Shown one piece after another: positions 34,314 to 43,187 of a stretch of 64,000 bases of DNA. The DNA comes from CALFCE01 sp964411665 (GTDB lineage: Bacteria; Pseudomonadota; Gammaproteobacteria; Granulosicoccales; Granulosicoccaceae), in contig CAYPMR010000009.1 of assembly GCA_964411665.1 (NCBI GenBank), positions 1 through 64,000 of the forward strand, given 5' to 3'. Numbering within the stretch: position 1 is the first letter of the stretch; every line of letters starts with the position of its first letter. Under the pieces are notes generated by a model. That model saw only the letters and a list, made by a program, of their open reading frames with translations, did not search any database and was not told the DNA's origin. Both the position numbers and the translations under genes were made by a program.

Positions 34314-35682
34314 CGGCGTCTGTGCTGGGTGAACGGGTTAAGTGAGATGCGAGAGGGCTTGTCTGGGTTTTGCGAATCCTTAACTCACTCATGTTACCGG
34401 TTTCTAACTGCAAGTCATGTTTTAGACCTAGAAGATAAGGATACCATTCACGAGCAAGTGGCGACTTCCAGCGCCATAACAACTGCTCTAATGCATCGAG
34501 CTCGTTCTGGTGCTTAGCGTAACCTTTCGGCTTGAATCTAGCGGTGGATTGATCATCACCTGCGTTTTTAGCATCATCACTGAATGTTGGAGCGTAGAAA
34601 TAATGCTTTATATGCTGGAATGCTTCTGGCACTTGAGCGTCGACAAGGCATTGGTGCCACTTGTCATGACGTTCGCTGATACTTAGCGCAGGGTCACGGC
34701 AGGCTGCAACTATGCGTAACAATAACTGATCAGTATGTATCAAACCGGTTGGATTAATAACGACATTAGCGCAGTGTTCGCGCCCTAACCAGGGTCCAAT
34801 ATACAACCGGCGGGGGCAATAATCATTTGCGTAATAGTTGTCCCAGAAAATAACGCGATCCGCGCTGGTTGGGCGTGTTGAGCACTTGTCAACGTCATCA
34901 GTGGAAATGCAGGTCGTGAATAAGTGCGCAGCTTCAGCTTGCAGCAGATTTTTTAAATTGTCTATGGAAGGTTCTTTTGCAATGATGCTATCTCCGCAGT
35001 AGAACCACTTTATGTCTGCGTCCAGGTTGCCAAGAAATGTTTGCAAGTAGCGACGATTATGTTGCTGCAAGCCGTCACTGATCAGAGAACTGTCGTTTCC
35101 GTCGACCAGTTCATTGGCGTAGATTCGCGGCACTGCGTAGCACAGTGTTTGGGAGTCATGTCTTTTATCTACGGTTCCATTGTGTGTGTTGCAAAAGTTA
35201 CTTATCATTGCATGCAAGCGATTGGCAAGTGTTGCATGGGCTGTGCCTTCATCTTTAAAGCTGCCACGCCGATGTTCAAAATCTGCATCGATATCATCGA
35301 ACATCAAAACAATCGCGTTTGCACCATCACTAAGTAACTGCAGTGCCTTGTCACACAGTGCTCGATAGTCAGGCCCGCCATCAGGCCCATCATCCATGTG
35401 CGAAAAATCAAAATCTATTCCAGGTGACAGACCGGCTGCAACATAGATACAGGTGTCGAAAGTTTTGGCTTTGGCGGTGAATGCGCGGAAATTATCTCGC
35501 CAGCTGTCCGGGTAGGGCGTGCGCCAATTGAGCCGATGATAATCATCATCCTTTGGTGCATAAAGATAGAAGTTGCCGCGGGTTTCGTTCAGAGTGTCAA
35601 GCAGGTTGTTTCTTTCATCCCATGACAACAAGCGTCCATAGTAACCTTCTGCATAACCGGTGATATCAGGTTGACTGAACAT
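34297..35682 (-). CDS. GH84 beta-N-acetylglucosaminidase (NagJ/O-GlcNAcase-like)
   Basis: 461 residues. Aligns by eye with Clostridium NagJ: start GYAEGYYGRLLSWDER, then YLYAPKDDDYHRLNWRTPYP (41-58 core), GLSPGIDFDF (84-93), and catalytic Asp129-Asp130 in LMFDDIDADF, then a C-terminal block IFWDNYYANDYCPRRLYIGPWLG that matches the NagJ substrate-binding stretch. Substrate-assisted removal of terminal GlcNAc is the family reaction. No signal peptide is seen, so it is probably cytoplasmic, perhaps for recycling or trimming GlcNAc conjugates. Ribosome-binding AAGG lies five bases before ATG 35682. It is preceded by an 8-bp tandem repeat. Confidence 0.88.
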   Translation of the reverse strand: MFSQPDITGYAEGYYGRLLSWDERNNLLDTLNETRGNFYLYAPKDDDYHRLNWRTPYPDSWRDNFRAFTAKAKTFDTCIYVAAGLSPGIDFDFSHMDDGPDGGPDYRALCDKALQLLSDGANAIVLMFDDIDADFEHRRGSFKDEGTAHATLANRLHAMISNFCNTHNGTVDKRHDSQTLCYAVPRIYANELVDGNDSSLISDGLQQHNRRYLQTFLGNLDADIKWFYCGDSIIAKEPSIDNLKNLLQAEAAHLFTTCISTDDVDKCSTRPTSADRVIFWDNYYANDYCPRRLYIGPWLGREHCANVVINPTGLIHTDQLLLRIVAACRDPALSISERHDKWHQCLVDAQVPEAFQHIKHYFYAPTFSDDAKNAGDDQSTARFKPKGYAKHQNELDALEQLLWRWKSPLAREWYPYLLGLKHDLQLETGNMSELRIRKTQTSPLASHLTRSPSTDADEYQE

Positions 35683-35691
35683 CAGAACCTT

Positions 35692-35731
35692 GATTGTTTG
35701 ATTGTTTGATTGTTTGATTGTTTGATTGTTT
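35692..35731. repeat. Five tandem copies of GATTGTTT in the GH84 leader
   Basis: A perfect 8-bp repeat present five times (40 bp) between the amidase stop (35753) and the GH84 start (35682), ending about 10 bp before the ATG and next to the ribosome-binding site. Perfect octamer arrays are prone to slipped-strand copy change. Confidence 0.9.
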
Positions 35732-35752
35732 GAATTATGGATTCAAGTAATG

Positions 35753-36178
35753 TCAGAGCTGGCTTGGCGCGCTGGTGAGACCGCGTTTCTCACACCAGTT
35801 GGCCACATCGAAATTGGGACATGTCTTTTCAGTCTCCGGAAAATTGCAATGCCCGACAATGCTTGCTTGCGGATGTATTTCCAACCATTTTCGCAATACT
35901 TGCTCCAATGCATCAAATTGTATATTGGTAAAGTGTTGTCTGCCAATCAGGCAAACACCGAGGCTCTCTTCATTGTGCCCGTAAACATGGGCGCCGATCC
36001 AGTAGTCTGGACGCCCGGTTTCGATGTCACCCTCGCGGTTTATCACCCGATGATAGCCGCAACCATGCCAGCCAAATGACAAATGCATCGCATGGATGTC
36101 ACGAGCGTTTAAATGCTCATCATCGGGTGTATCCGAGCAATGCACCACCAGATAGCGAATGTTCCCGGTTTCAAGCAT
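35753..36178 (-). CDS. N-acetylmuramoyl-L-alanine amidase, T7-lysozyme-like
   Basis: 141 residues, a single amidase_2 domain. Zinc ligands are His13 (VVHCSDTP), His110 (IVGHCNFP) and Cys120 (KTCPNFDV), with the catalytic Tyr42 in GYHRVI; these match His/His/Cys of phage T7 lysozyme. Cleaves the amide bond between MurNAc and L-Ala. No signal peptide, unlike AmiD or AmpD partners that are exported; a cytoplasmic AmpD-like recycling role is possible. 70 bp upstream of the GH84 gene and 48 bp downstream of the GH16 gene. Confidence 0.88.
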   Translation of the reverse strand: MLETGNIRYLVVHCSDTPDDEHLNARDIHAMHLSFGWHGCGYHRVINREGDIETGRPDYWIGAHVYGHNEESLGVCLIGRQHFTNIQFDALEQVLRKWLEIHPQASIVGHCNFPETEKTCPNFDVANWCEKRGLTSAPSQL

Positions 36179-36226
36179 CGGTGGAGATTAGCAAATTGAA
36201 CAATTCGACCCGGTTAAGAAGATCGC

Positions 36227-37144
36227 TCAACACGATGGATCGCTCACTTTGGTCGGCTGCCATGCTCTGACGTAATCGATTTTATATTCAGCCGGAAAGC
36301 GGGTACTGCTATCCGGGTTACCTGGCCAGTTACCACCGACAGCCAGATTTAGTAAAAAATGTTTCGGCTGAGTGAAATCTTTTGGAGTCGGATGTTCAGC
36401 GACTTTCGTTGCGTTGAAATACCAGCTGACTGTTTCGGCGGTCCATACGACAGAATAAAGGTGAAAATTTTCTGAAAGACGCGAGTCGACTGTGTGGTCG
36501 TATGCGTGAGAGGTTAGTTTGCCAGTTTGATTAGTGTGTAGCGTGGTATGAAACGTATTGGGTTCATTGCCGAGTGATTCCATAACATCAATTTCCGGGA
36601 GTATCGCGACACCTTCCGGCCAGCTTTCAAATGATGGCAATAACCAGAAGGCGGACCATAGTCCTTTGCCTCGTGGCACTTTGGCGCGAACTTCAAATCG
36701 GCCGAATTTTTGTGAAAATCCTTCCTCTGTGGTCAAGGCGCCGGAAATGTAGGGCATGTTGTTGATCTTGCTGCGCAGATCCGGAGGTGTAGGGCGAGCA
36801 GTTATGGTCAGTATGCTATCGTTCAGTGAAAAGGGGCTGTACCCGTGTTGTGCCGGATCGATGTAGTACTGTAGTTCATTGTTTATGCGGATATCGCTCC
36901 CCCATATATAACTGGTCTTCCAGTCACCAGTGCGGGTTTCCGGGTTCCACAACCGCAGTTCATCAAATTCTTCTTTGAAGGTTTCCTGCCAGCATGCGTC
37001 GATTAGTTGTTCCGGATTTGCGGCTCCAGCTGCAGGTAAATTATTACCCACCGTGGCGAAGAAAAACGTTGTAGCGATTAGCGACAGACCGGCGAAACCG
37101 ATGAGGCGCGTTGCAACCAGGGAATCTATTTTAGATTTTTGCAA
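36227..37144 (-). CDS. Secreted GH16 glucanase (laminarinase-like)
   Basis: 305 residues from TTG 37144 (AGGA ten bases upstream; no in-frame ATG precedes the signal peptide). Signal or anchor about 8-35 (LIGFAGLSLIATTFFFATVG). GH16 catalytic motif EIDVME at 184-189 (nucleophile Glu184, acid/base Glu189), preceded by LWSAFWLLPSFESWPEG and followed by HTTLHTN. Concanavalin-type jelly-roll hydrolase for beta-1,3 or beta-1,3-1,4 glucans. It lies 66 bp after galE on the same strand, so it may process the exopolysaccharide encoded upstream rather than laminarin. Confidence 0.9.
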   Translation of the reverse strand: MQKSKIDSLVATRLIGFAGLSLIATTFFFATVGNNLPAAGAANPEQLIDACWQETFKEEFDELRLWNPETRTGDWKTSYIWGSDIRINNELQYYIDPAQHGYSPFSLNDSILTITARPTPPDLRSKINNMPYISGALTTEEGFSQKFGRFEVRAKVPRGKGLWSAFWLLPSFESWPEGVAILPEIDVMESLGNEPNTFHTTLHTNQTGKLTSHAYDHTVDSRLSENFHLYSVVWTAETVSWYFNATKVAEHPTPKDFTQPKHFLLNLAVGGNWPGNPDSSTRFPAEYKIDYVRAWQPTKVSDPSC

Positions 37145-37210
37145 GCGTCAGATTTCCTGTGCGATTATCTTTGGACGAATACGTTTTTTTCGCCGGGCAG
37201 AGTCTTGGGT

Positions 37211-38230
37211 CTATGCAGCAATATTGGGTTCATTGCGACTGAACCATTGCCATGCATGCTCGATGCTTTGGCGTATGTCAACGAATTCAGGCTGCCACCC
37301 AAGGGTTTGCATGGCGCGCGAGGCGTCGCTGACAAGCTCTGGTGGATCTCCTGCTCGACGTGGTGCCATTTTGTACGGAATCGTCACTCCGGTGACATCT
37401 TCGCATGCCTTGATAACGTCGAGTACCGAGACACCCCGATTAACGCCAAGGTTAAATTGTTCAGCCCCGTTGTTGGCATTTTCTTCCAGTCGCAGTAACG
37501 CCCTGACATGTGCGCTACACAGGTCTGTCACATGTATATAGTCACGCACACAAGTACCATCGGGCGTGTCGAAGTCATCTCCAAATACCATAAGTTTTGT
37601 AGCGTCGGCAGCGCCGCCATTTTGCATACGCAGTGCTTCGAACAAGACTAAGGGAATAAGATGTGTTTCCGGGTCATGTCTTTCACCCAAGGATCCATCA
37701 GCGGCGCAACCTGCAGCGTTGAAATAACGCAGCGCAATACTATTAAAGGCATAGGGCTCGGCATAGTCTTTGAGAATTTGTTCCACCATTAACTTTGACC
37801 AACCATAAGGATTGATAGGGGTTTGCGTCAACTCTTCGGTGATAGGCAGGCTTTGCGGCACACCATAAGTTGCGCAGGTAGAGGAAAAGACCAGTCGCTT
37901 GACATCGTGTTTGCACATTGCGTCGATCAGATTCAGTGTACCGACAACATTGTTGCGGTAGTAAACATCAGGTGCTGAAACGGATTCACCAACATAAGCC
38001 AGTGCCGCAAAATGCAGTACTGCATCAAATGCGTGCTGGCTGAACAGGTTGTCGAGTGTATCGCGATCAGTAAGATCGCCGACCACCAGATTTGCGTCCA
38101 CTACAGCATCACGATTACCGCGTTGCAGATTGTCAAATACGGTGACATCGTAGCCCTGGTTTTTTAGCATCTGAGTCATATGAGAGCCGATATAACCTGC
38201 TCCACCACTTACAAGAACAGTCTTGCTCAT
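37211..38230 (-). CDS. galE: UDP-glucose 4-epimerase
   Basis: 339 residues. NAD-binding GGAGYIGSH at 9-17. Catalytic Ser/Thr in FSSTCATYG, Tyr and Lys in PYGWSK; C-terminal RRAGDPPELV substrate-binding block. Interconverts UDP-glucose and UDP-galactose, supplying sugar donors to the exopolysaccharide. Its ATG overlaps the wzy stop by four bases. Confidence 0.94.
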   Translation of the reverse strand: MSKTVLVSGGAGYIGSHMTQMLKNQGYDVTVFDNLQRGNRDAVVDANLVVGDLTDRDTLDNLFSQHAFDAVLHFAALAYVGESVSAPDVYYRNNVVGTLNLIDAMCKHDVKRLVFSSTCATYGVPQSLPITEELTQTPINPYGWSKLMVEQILKDYAEPYAFNSIALRYFNAAGCAADGSLGERHDPETHLIPLVLFEALRMQNGGAADATKLMVFGDDFDTPDGTCVRDYIHVTDLCSAHVRALLRLEENANNGAEQFNLGVNRGVSVLDVIKACEDVTGVTIPYKMAPRRAGDPPELVSDASRAMQTLGWQPEFVDIRQSIEHAWQWFSRNEPNIAA

Positions 38231-39981
38231 TGCTGTCTCCGTTTCTTCGCCAGTGCGGACAGGTTTATATCCAGTCCGCTATCATTTTCAGGACTTGATC
38301 CACCGCTTTTGCTGATAAATGCATCATCGTTTAGTTCAAAACGATCAAATTTGTCATCATCGCCAACAATAGTGGCGTCAAGTTGAGGCGGTGATTTACT
38401 TATTTCGTTGATTCGCTCATCGCCTATTTCGAAGTCAGCGTCGCCATTCAAGATGTCGTCGAGCTTGTTTACTTGATTCCGGTCGCTTGATGATGTCTGC
38501 GCTGTACCAGGTAGCTTGTTCGTATTTGCTGGCGAGGCATTACCTGAGGCCCTGATAGATGGATCTGTAGATGACCCGGAGGAAACTGCTGCGCCCGGGA
38601 TTGCTCGAACTGGCTTGGCATTTTTTGTAACAGGCGCATTATTGCGATCACGCGCAGCGGGTCTGGCACCGTACCCGCGTGGATCCGGATCTGTTGGGTC
38701 GTCGTCATCGAGCGTGTGATTCGAGTCCGGCATGACTACTGTTACCTGACGCAACATGCTGATGGGTAGAGCCAGAAAAAATATCCAGTAAAGCTCTCGA
38801 TTGACCAGAAATCTTGCTTCTGAATAGTTACTGACCAAATATGCAATCACAAAACCCAGCACGAACAGGACACCCAATTGTTGTCGCTGGTACTGACAAT
38901 AGAAAATTTCGATTAACTGCTGCACAACCATAAGTAATGCGAGTAGGGCGAGCGGCAAGCCTAGTTCCGAGGCTACCTGAAGAAATCCGTTATGAGCGTG
39001 GAAGACAACCCAGGTAAAGTCAGTCAGTTTTTGCTGCACCCAGATAGTTGCATCGTTCGGGTTCCAGATACTTCCGTAACCGTAACCGGTCAGTGGTTTT
39101 TGCCAAATCAGATTCCACGTTTGTGCCCAGACCTCTCCTCGACCCGTCAGGTCACCTGAACGGCCGACCAGTTCTGCAGTGTTGATATTCAGAACGGCAA
39201 CAATAACCAGCCCGGTAAACAGCATCGCCATCACTACCATGCGCACGAATCCCAACTTGAAACGAAAGGCGATATAAAAATACAGTGCCACCGCACCTCC
39301 GACTATCATGGCCAATAAGGAGGTTGCAGACTTGCTGCTGTAGAGGCACAGAAGGCTTATCAGTGCCATGAACAGGCACAGTACACGCCCCGAACTTGTT
39401 TGCGCCCGACTCCATTGACTGATGTAGAGCAGCACACCGATGCCTGACCAGAAGCCGAGTGTGTTTTTTGATGTCAGAATGCCGCGCCAAACCTGTGAGC
39501 CTTCGTAAGATTCGATGCCGAGCGCAGGTAATGCAAAAACGGCTCCGACACTGCACACCAATATAGTACCGAGAACCCACGCAGACACAGTAAGCGTTGT
39601 CGACAAAGGGACCATAAAGCCCAGGTATATGGCAATGATACTGGTGCCCACCAGGTGCATGACACGTGTAGTGGAGATCCCTGGATCGATGGACCAGCCA
39701 ATCGACGCTATAACACCGAACATCACGATGACCAGGAGCAATCGGTATCTGAATAACCAGAAAATCCAATTAAGCCCATGGGTTAGCATCAGTCCACCAA
39801 GTGCGACCAGATAACTGAGCAACCACAACAATGCCGTTATCGGTTCGAGTGCCTTGTTAAAGTGATAGACAAGAGTCAGCAAGGCACTGCTGCCCTGCAC
39901 AATTGTGATCACTAACAGGAATATCGCCACCAGCGATGCCTGGGTCGCTGCTGTTCTCTGTGCATAGGTCGCGACGCGCAT
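38227..39981 (-). CDS. wzy: Wzy/O-antigen-ligase-type polysaccharide polymerase with long disordered tail
   Basis: 584 residues from ATG 39981, chosen because it overlaps the upstream gene's stop (TGATG); an upstream in-frame start exists in that gene. About 12 membrane helices (to about residue 410). Wzy_C/WaaL hallmarks: GYGYGSIW and VFHAHNGFLQVASELGL, in which the His of the periplasmic loop is conserved. Residues about 425-584 are an unusual cytoplasmic tail, low-complexity, rich in D, P, S, N, ending in a basic SALAKKRRQQ. It polymerises lipid-linked repeat units or ligates them. Confidence 0.85.
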   Translation of the reverse strand: MRVATYAQRTAATQASLVAIFLLVITIVQGSSALLTLVYHFNKALEPITALLWLLSYLVALGGLMLTHGLNWIFWLFRYRLLLVIVMFGVIASIGWSIDPGISTTRVMHLVGTSIIAIYLGFMVPLSTTLTVSAWVLGTILVCSVGAVFALPALGIESYEGSQVWRGILTSKNTLGFWSGIGVLLYISQWSRAQTSSGRVLCLFMALISLLCLYSSKSATSLLAMIVGGAVALYFYIAFRFKLGFVRMVVMAMLFTGLVIVAVLNINTAELVGRSGDLTGRGEVWAQTWNLIWQKPLTGYGYGSIWNPNDATIWVQQKLTDFTWVVFHAHNGFLQVASELGLPLALLALLMVVQQLIEIFYCQYQRQQLGVLFVLGFVIAYLVSNYSEARFLVNRELYWIFFLALPISMLRQVTVVMPDSNHTLDDDDPTDPDPRGYGARPAARDRNNAPVTKNAKPVRAIPGAAVSSGSSTDPSIRASGNASPANTNKLPGTAQTSSSDRNQVNKLDDILNGDADFEIGDERINEISKSPPQLDATIVGDDDKFDRFELNDDAFISKSGGSSPENDSGLDINLSALAKKRRQQ

Positions 39982-40955
39982 CAGGGACGGATGGCCTGTA
40001 GAGACTGACCACGAAGTGCAACAAAGCGATCGGTCAAACGACGGTAAAATCGCGGGAAGGTATGTTGTATCCACAAGCGCAACATGCCTTTGTTGCCGAT
40101 GACACCAGCTTGTTTTGCCTGTTTGAGTAAGCTCAGGCGATCACCAGCACTCAAGGTGCCAGTTTCAAATTTTGCCCGGTAGCCCAGCCAGGCTTCCTCT
40201 GACATGTGCTCTCGCTGGGCGGCCATCCATTTGAAAAAATTTGTATGTTTTTCGCTAATTCCGCCATGGATAGGCAATTGAGAGAGCGCCTTTGGGTTGA
40301 TCACGTCTTCGTAGAGCGTGCCTTGTAAATCCATCATGACCGGGGTTGCACCTGCGTGTACCAGATCAATGGTGTATTGATCGTTGTCACCGAATGTTAC
40401 TTGTTCATCCCAGCGAACCTGTTTGGCTAGTGAAGCAGTAACTACCATAGTGCTTGTTTGGATAAACCCGCCGTGGATATACAGATAATCAAAGATGGAT
40501 TCCTGTGCCTGTATGCCTCGATCGGGCTTTATCCAGTAACGACCAACACCGCGATCCACAATAATCTGACTATAGACGAAATTGTGTTCGCCTCTATCAA
40601 GAAAATTCTTCGCAAATTCCAGATACTCTGGATACCAGCGATCATCTGCATCCAGATAAGCAATGTAACGACCGCTAGCGGCGTCTACACCGCGATTGCG
40701 TGCTGCTGCTGGACCGGCGTTCTGTTGATGTATGTATTGCACGCGCGGATCATCCAAATGTTCGATCAGTTCGCGCGTGTTATCGGTTGAACCATCGTCG
40801 ACAATGACTAGCTCAAAGTCACCGCAGCGTTGTGCCAGGCACCCGTCAATGGTAGACAGAATACTGTCCGCACGATTGAAGGTAGGTACAACAATGGAGA
40901 ATAGAGGCGCCTCTGCATTTTGTTGTCCCGTCTTGTGATCAGTAGTGTTTTGCAT
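39981..40955 (-). CDS. Glycosyltransferase family 2
   Basis: 324 residues from ATG 40955, one base after the upstream stop (TGATATG); an in-frame ATG at 41000 lies inside the upstream gene and is less likely. GT-A signature FSIVVPTFNRADSI, VIVDDGSTDNT, and DXD-type YLDADDRW. Transfers one sugar of the exopolysaccharide repeat unit onto undecaprenyl-linked intermediate. Coupled on both sides. Confidence 0.9.
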   Translation of the reverse strand: MQNTTDHKTGQQNAEAPLFSIVVPTFNRADSILSTIDGCLAQRCGDFELVIVDDGSTDNTRELIEHLDDPRVQYIHQQNAGPAAARNRGVDAASGRYIAYLDADDRWYPEYLEFAKNFLDRGEHNFVYSQIIVDRGVGRYWIKPDRGIQAQESIFDYLYIHGGFIQTSTMVVTASLAKQVRWDEQVTFGDNDQYTIDLVHAGATPVMMDLQGTLYEDVINPKALSQLPIHGGISEKHTNFFKWMAAQREHMSEEAWLGYRAKFETGTLSAGDRLSLLKQAKQAGVIGNKGMLRLWIQHTFPRFYRRLTDRFVALRGQSLQAIRP

Positions 40956-40956
40956 A

Positions 40957-41871
40957 TCAACGACCCTCTGCACGTGAGATATTGACTTGCAAGTGGGCAC
41001 TCAGTTTACCGCGGAATTTCCAGCGCAGAATCTGCGCTTTTTCTGCCAGCGGTTTGTTAAACAGGCCTAGCAGGCTCATAAGAGTGGCCTGAGCAAACAA
41101 TGCACAGGTTTTGGCACATCTTTCAAGACTAGCCAGAAGTCCTGGCTGTAACATGCGTAAAACGCGAACGCGTGAATTGGCAATAATGATGACGCGATGT
41201 TTCATCCATTCCATCGATAATCGATCGGGCGGCACTGACTCGTTCATAACCGCTTTTGCTGACCAGTGCATGCGTGCACCGCTGTCTTTGAGTTTCATAA
41301 AAAAAGCGAGGTCTTCACCACCGGATTTAGCAAAATCAGGATGGAAGAATTCTGGCCCCAATGGCTGTAGTTTGTCAGCGCGAATCAGGAAATTGCCAGC
41401 AGCCTCTAGTTGGCAGGCGCTGCCATCCGACTTCCGCAGATCAGCACCGTAATACGGGTTGTTACGGATATCTTCAGGTGTTCCTTCGGGGAAAACCGAG
41501 AGGGTAGGTCCCCCGACGGCATCCGCATCGTGTTCATGCTGAACCCTTAATAGCTCTTGCAACCAGTCCGGGTTGGGCCATTCGTCATCATCCAGAAAAG
41601 CGATGAAGTCCGGTTTCCGCGTAAGCGCCAGAGTTGCTGCTGCATTACGTGAGTAGGATATTCCCGAGTCGGATACAGCAGTTGACAGTAGTGGCCAGCG
41701 GTAATCGGCTTGCAAATCTTCACACACTGTCAGGCCTTCGCCTGCTGCGTCGTTATCTGCGACAACAACATGCAGCTCTCCATCGAAGTCGAGTTTGCTG
41801 ACATGTTTGAGGGCATTGCGCAGACCCTCTGGTCGTCGGAACGTGCAGATGCAGATGGCGAGCGTTATCAT
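40957..41871 (-). CDS. Glycosyltransferase family 2
   Basis: 304 residues from ATG 41871, which overlaps the wzx stop (ATGA). GT-A features: LAICICTFRRPEGL, VVVADNDAAGEG, FIAFLDDDEWPNPDWL (DDD metal site), and an EDLAFF motif (SGGEDLAFF) typical of inverting GT2 enzymes. The C-terminal ~60 residues contain a hydrophobic amphipathic segment (CALFAQATLMSLLGLF). Adds another sugar of the repeat unit. Confidence 0.9.
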   Translation of the reverse strand: MITLAICICTFRRPEGLRNALKHVSKLDFDGELHVVVADNDAAGEGLTVCEDLQADYRWPLLSTAVSDSGISYSRNAAATLALTRKPDFIAFLDDDEWPNPDWLQELLRVQHEHDADAVGGPTLSVFPEGTPEDIRNNPYYGADLRKSDGSACQLEAAGNFLIRADKLQPLGPEFFHPDFAKSGGEDLAFFMKLKDSGARMHWSAKAVMNESVPPDRLSMEWMKHRVIIIANSRVRVLRMLQPGLLASLERCAKTCALFAQATLMSLLGLFNKPLAEKAQILRWKFRGKLSAHLQVNISRAEGR

Positions 41872-43187
41872 TTGTTCTGCAACGCCACAGTAACCACGCG
41901 ATAGAGGAAAATCGCCATGAAAAGCTCTGCCAGGACGATACCCCATAGCGTAGTTTCAGGGGCATAGTAGTGGAGCAAAAACAACACGCTAACGGCTGCG
42001 ATAACAGATGCGTAGATACTGCCCATGGCGAGCGCTTTAAAATTTTTCAATGCCTGAAGTGCTGCACTTAGTGGTGTGTAGGATGCCGAGCACAACGTAA
42101 TGGCTGCCCACAGTGCAACGATCCACGCCATAGGTTCATTGGCGTAGCGTTTGGTGTATAAAAATTCGTTTATCCATGGCCACATAATAACCAATCCAAT
42201 GACAACACAGAGCATGGCCACAGCCATGAGTATCGTGGTGCGCTTCATTTGGCCGCGAACCTCACTGATGCGGTTTTCTGAAAGTGCCACTGCCATCTCG
42301 GGTTTGACCATGTTCTGCCACGTCATCAATGCCACTCGAACAGGGCCGAACAGAACAGCACCTGCAGCTAGTGGGGCAAACGCTGCAGGCCCGTGGCTTT
42401 TAACGATAATCAGGCTGTGGGCTTGACCCATAAACAGTGTTGTAACGGCGCCCGCAAGTGCCCAACGTGATTGCTCCCATATATGACCATAGTCGCTCCA
42501 GCTGCCACGAAGCTGGTTCAGTGCCTGCCTGCCATGGAGTAACAGGTTTTCAACAACAATCGCTATCAGATTAGCGCAGGACAGTGCTATTAGAATGCTG
42601 CCGACTTCGGGTCTGGGGTTAAGTGCGATCATGGTGCCGAGGATAATCATGCCGGAAATCATATAGGTGGCATCACCCGTTGCGGTGACCATAGGACGCA
42701 GGCGTGCGTAACCAAAGCTTCTGCTGTAATGCCGGGCAGCGTAGACAGAAACAAAGATAGAGATTGAAATCAGTGTCGTAGTTTCAAGTTGACTAAACGG
42801 TATGTAAAGCAGGCCAACAAGCATAAGCGCCGCACAAAAGACCAGATTGACCACGCTTAGCATTTTCTCCTGCTGATCTCTGACAACGGTATCTTTCAGT
42901 ACCGGTGTATAGACAGTTAGTGGAGTCGAGATCAGTGCGTTGTTGATGGCTTGCGCAAACATGGCCAGAACAAATGCGAAGGCAAATGTGCCATAGTCGT
43001 ATTGACTGATCTGTCGCACCAGCACCAGGTTTAAAACAAAATGAAAGCCACTGACCAAAGCCTGGGCACCGACAGCCAGCGTGTAACGAGCACTTAACAG
43101 GCGCGTAGCCAAAGACAGACCACGCATGCTGGCTAGTGATCTCAAACCTGTGCTCTGAAGGCTGTTAAGCAGTCCACCGGGTGTCAT
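41868..43187 (-). CDS. wzx: Wzx-like polysaccharide flippase (MATE/PST type)
   Basis: 439 residues with about 12-14 helices of the polysaccharide transporter family (VSGFHFVLNLVLVRQISQYDYGTFAFAFVLAM is the first pair; cited as QISQYDYGTFAFA). Start ATG 43187 overlaps the wecG stop (TGATG). Flips lipid-linked repeat units across the inner membrane for Wzy. Confidence 0.85.
   Translation of the reverse strand: MTPGGLLNSLQSTGLRSLASMRGLSLATRLLSARYTLAVGAQALVSGFHFVLNLVLVRQISQYDYGTFAFAFVLAMFAQAINNALISTPLTVYTPVLKDTVVRDQQEKMLSVVNLVFCAALMLVGLLYIPFSQLETTTLISISIFVSVYAARHYSRSFGYARLRPMVTATGDATYMISGMIILGTMIALNPRPEVGSILIALSCANLIAIVVENLLLHGRQALNQLRGSWSDYGHIWEQSRWALAGAVTTLFMGQAHSLIIVKSHGPAAFAPLAAGAVLFGPVRVALMTWQNMVKPEMAVALSENRISEVRGQMKRTTILMAVAMLCVVIGLVIMWPWINEFLYTKRYANEPMAWIVALWAAITLCSASYTPLSAALQALKNFKALAMGSIYASVIAAVSVLFLLHYYAPETTLWGIVLAELFMAIFLYRVVTVALQNK

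Noticed and set aside
39152..39769. 205-codon minus-strand frame inside wzy
   Set aside because: The overlapping wzy frame has clear membrane helices and family motifs; this frame is cysteine/histidine-rich with no domain.
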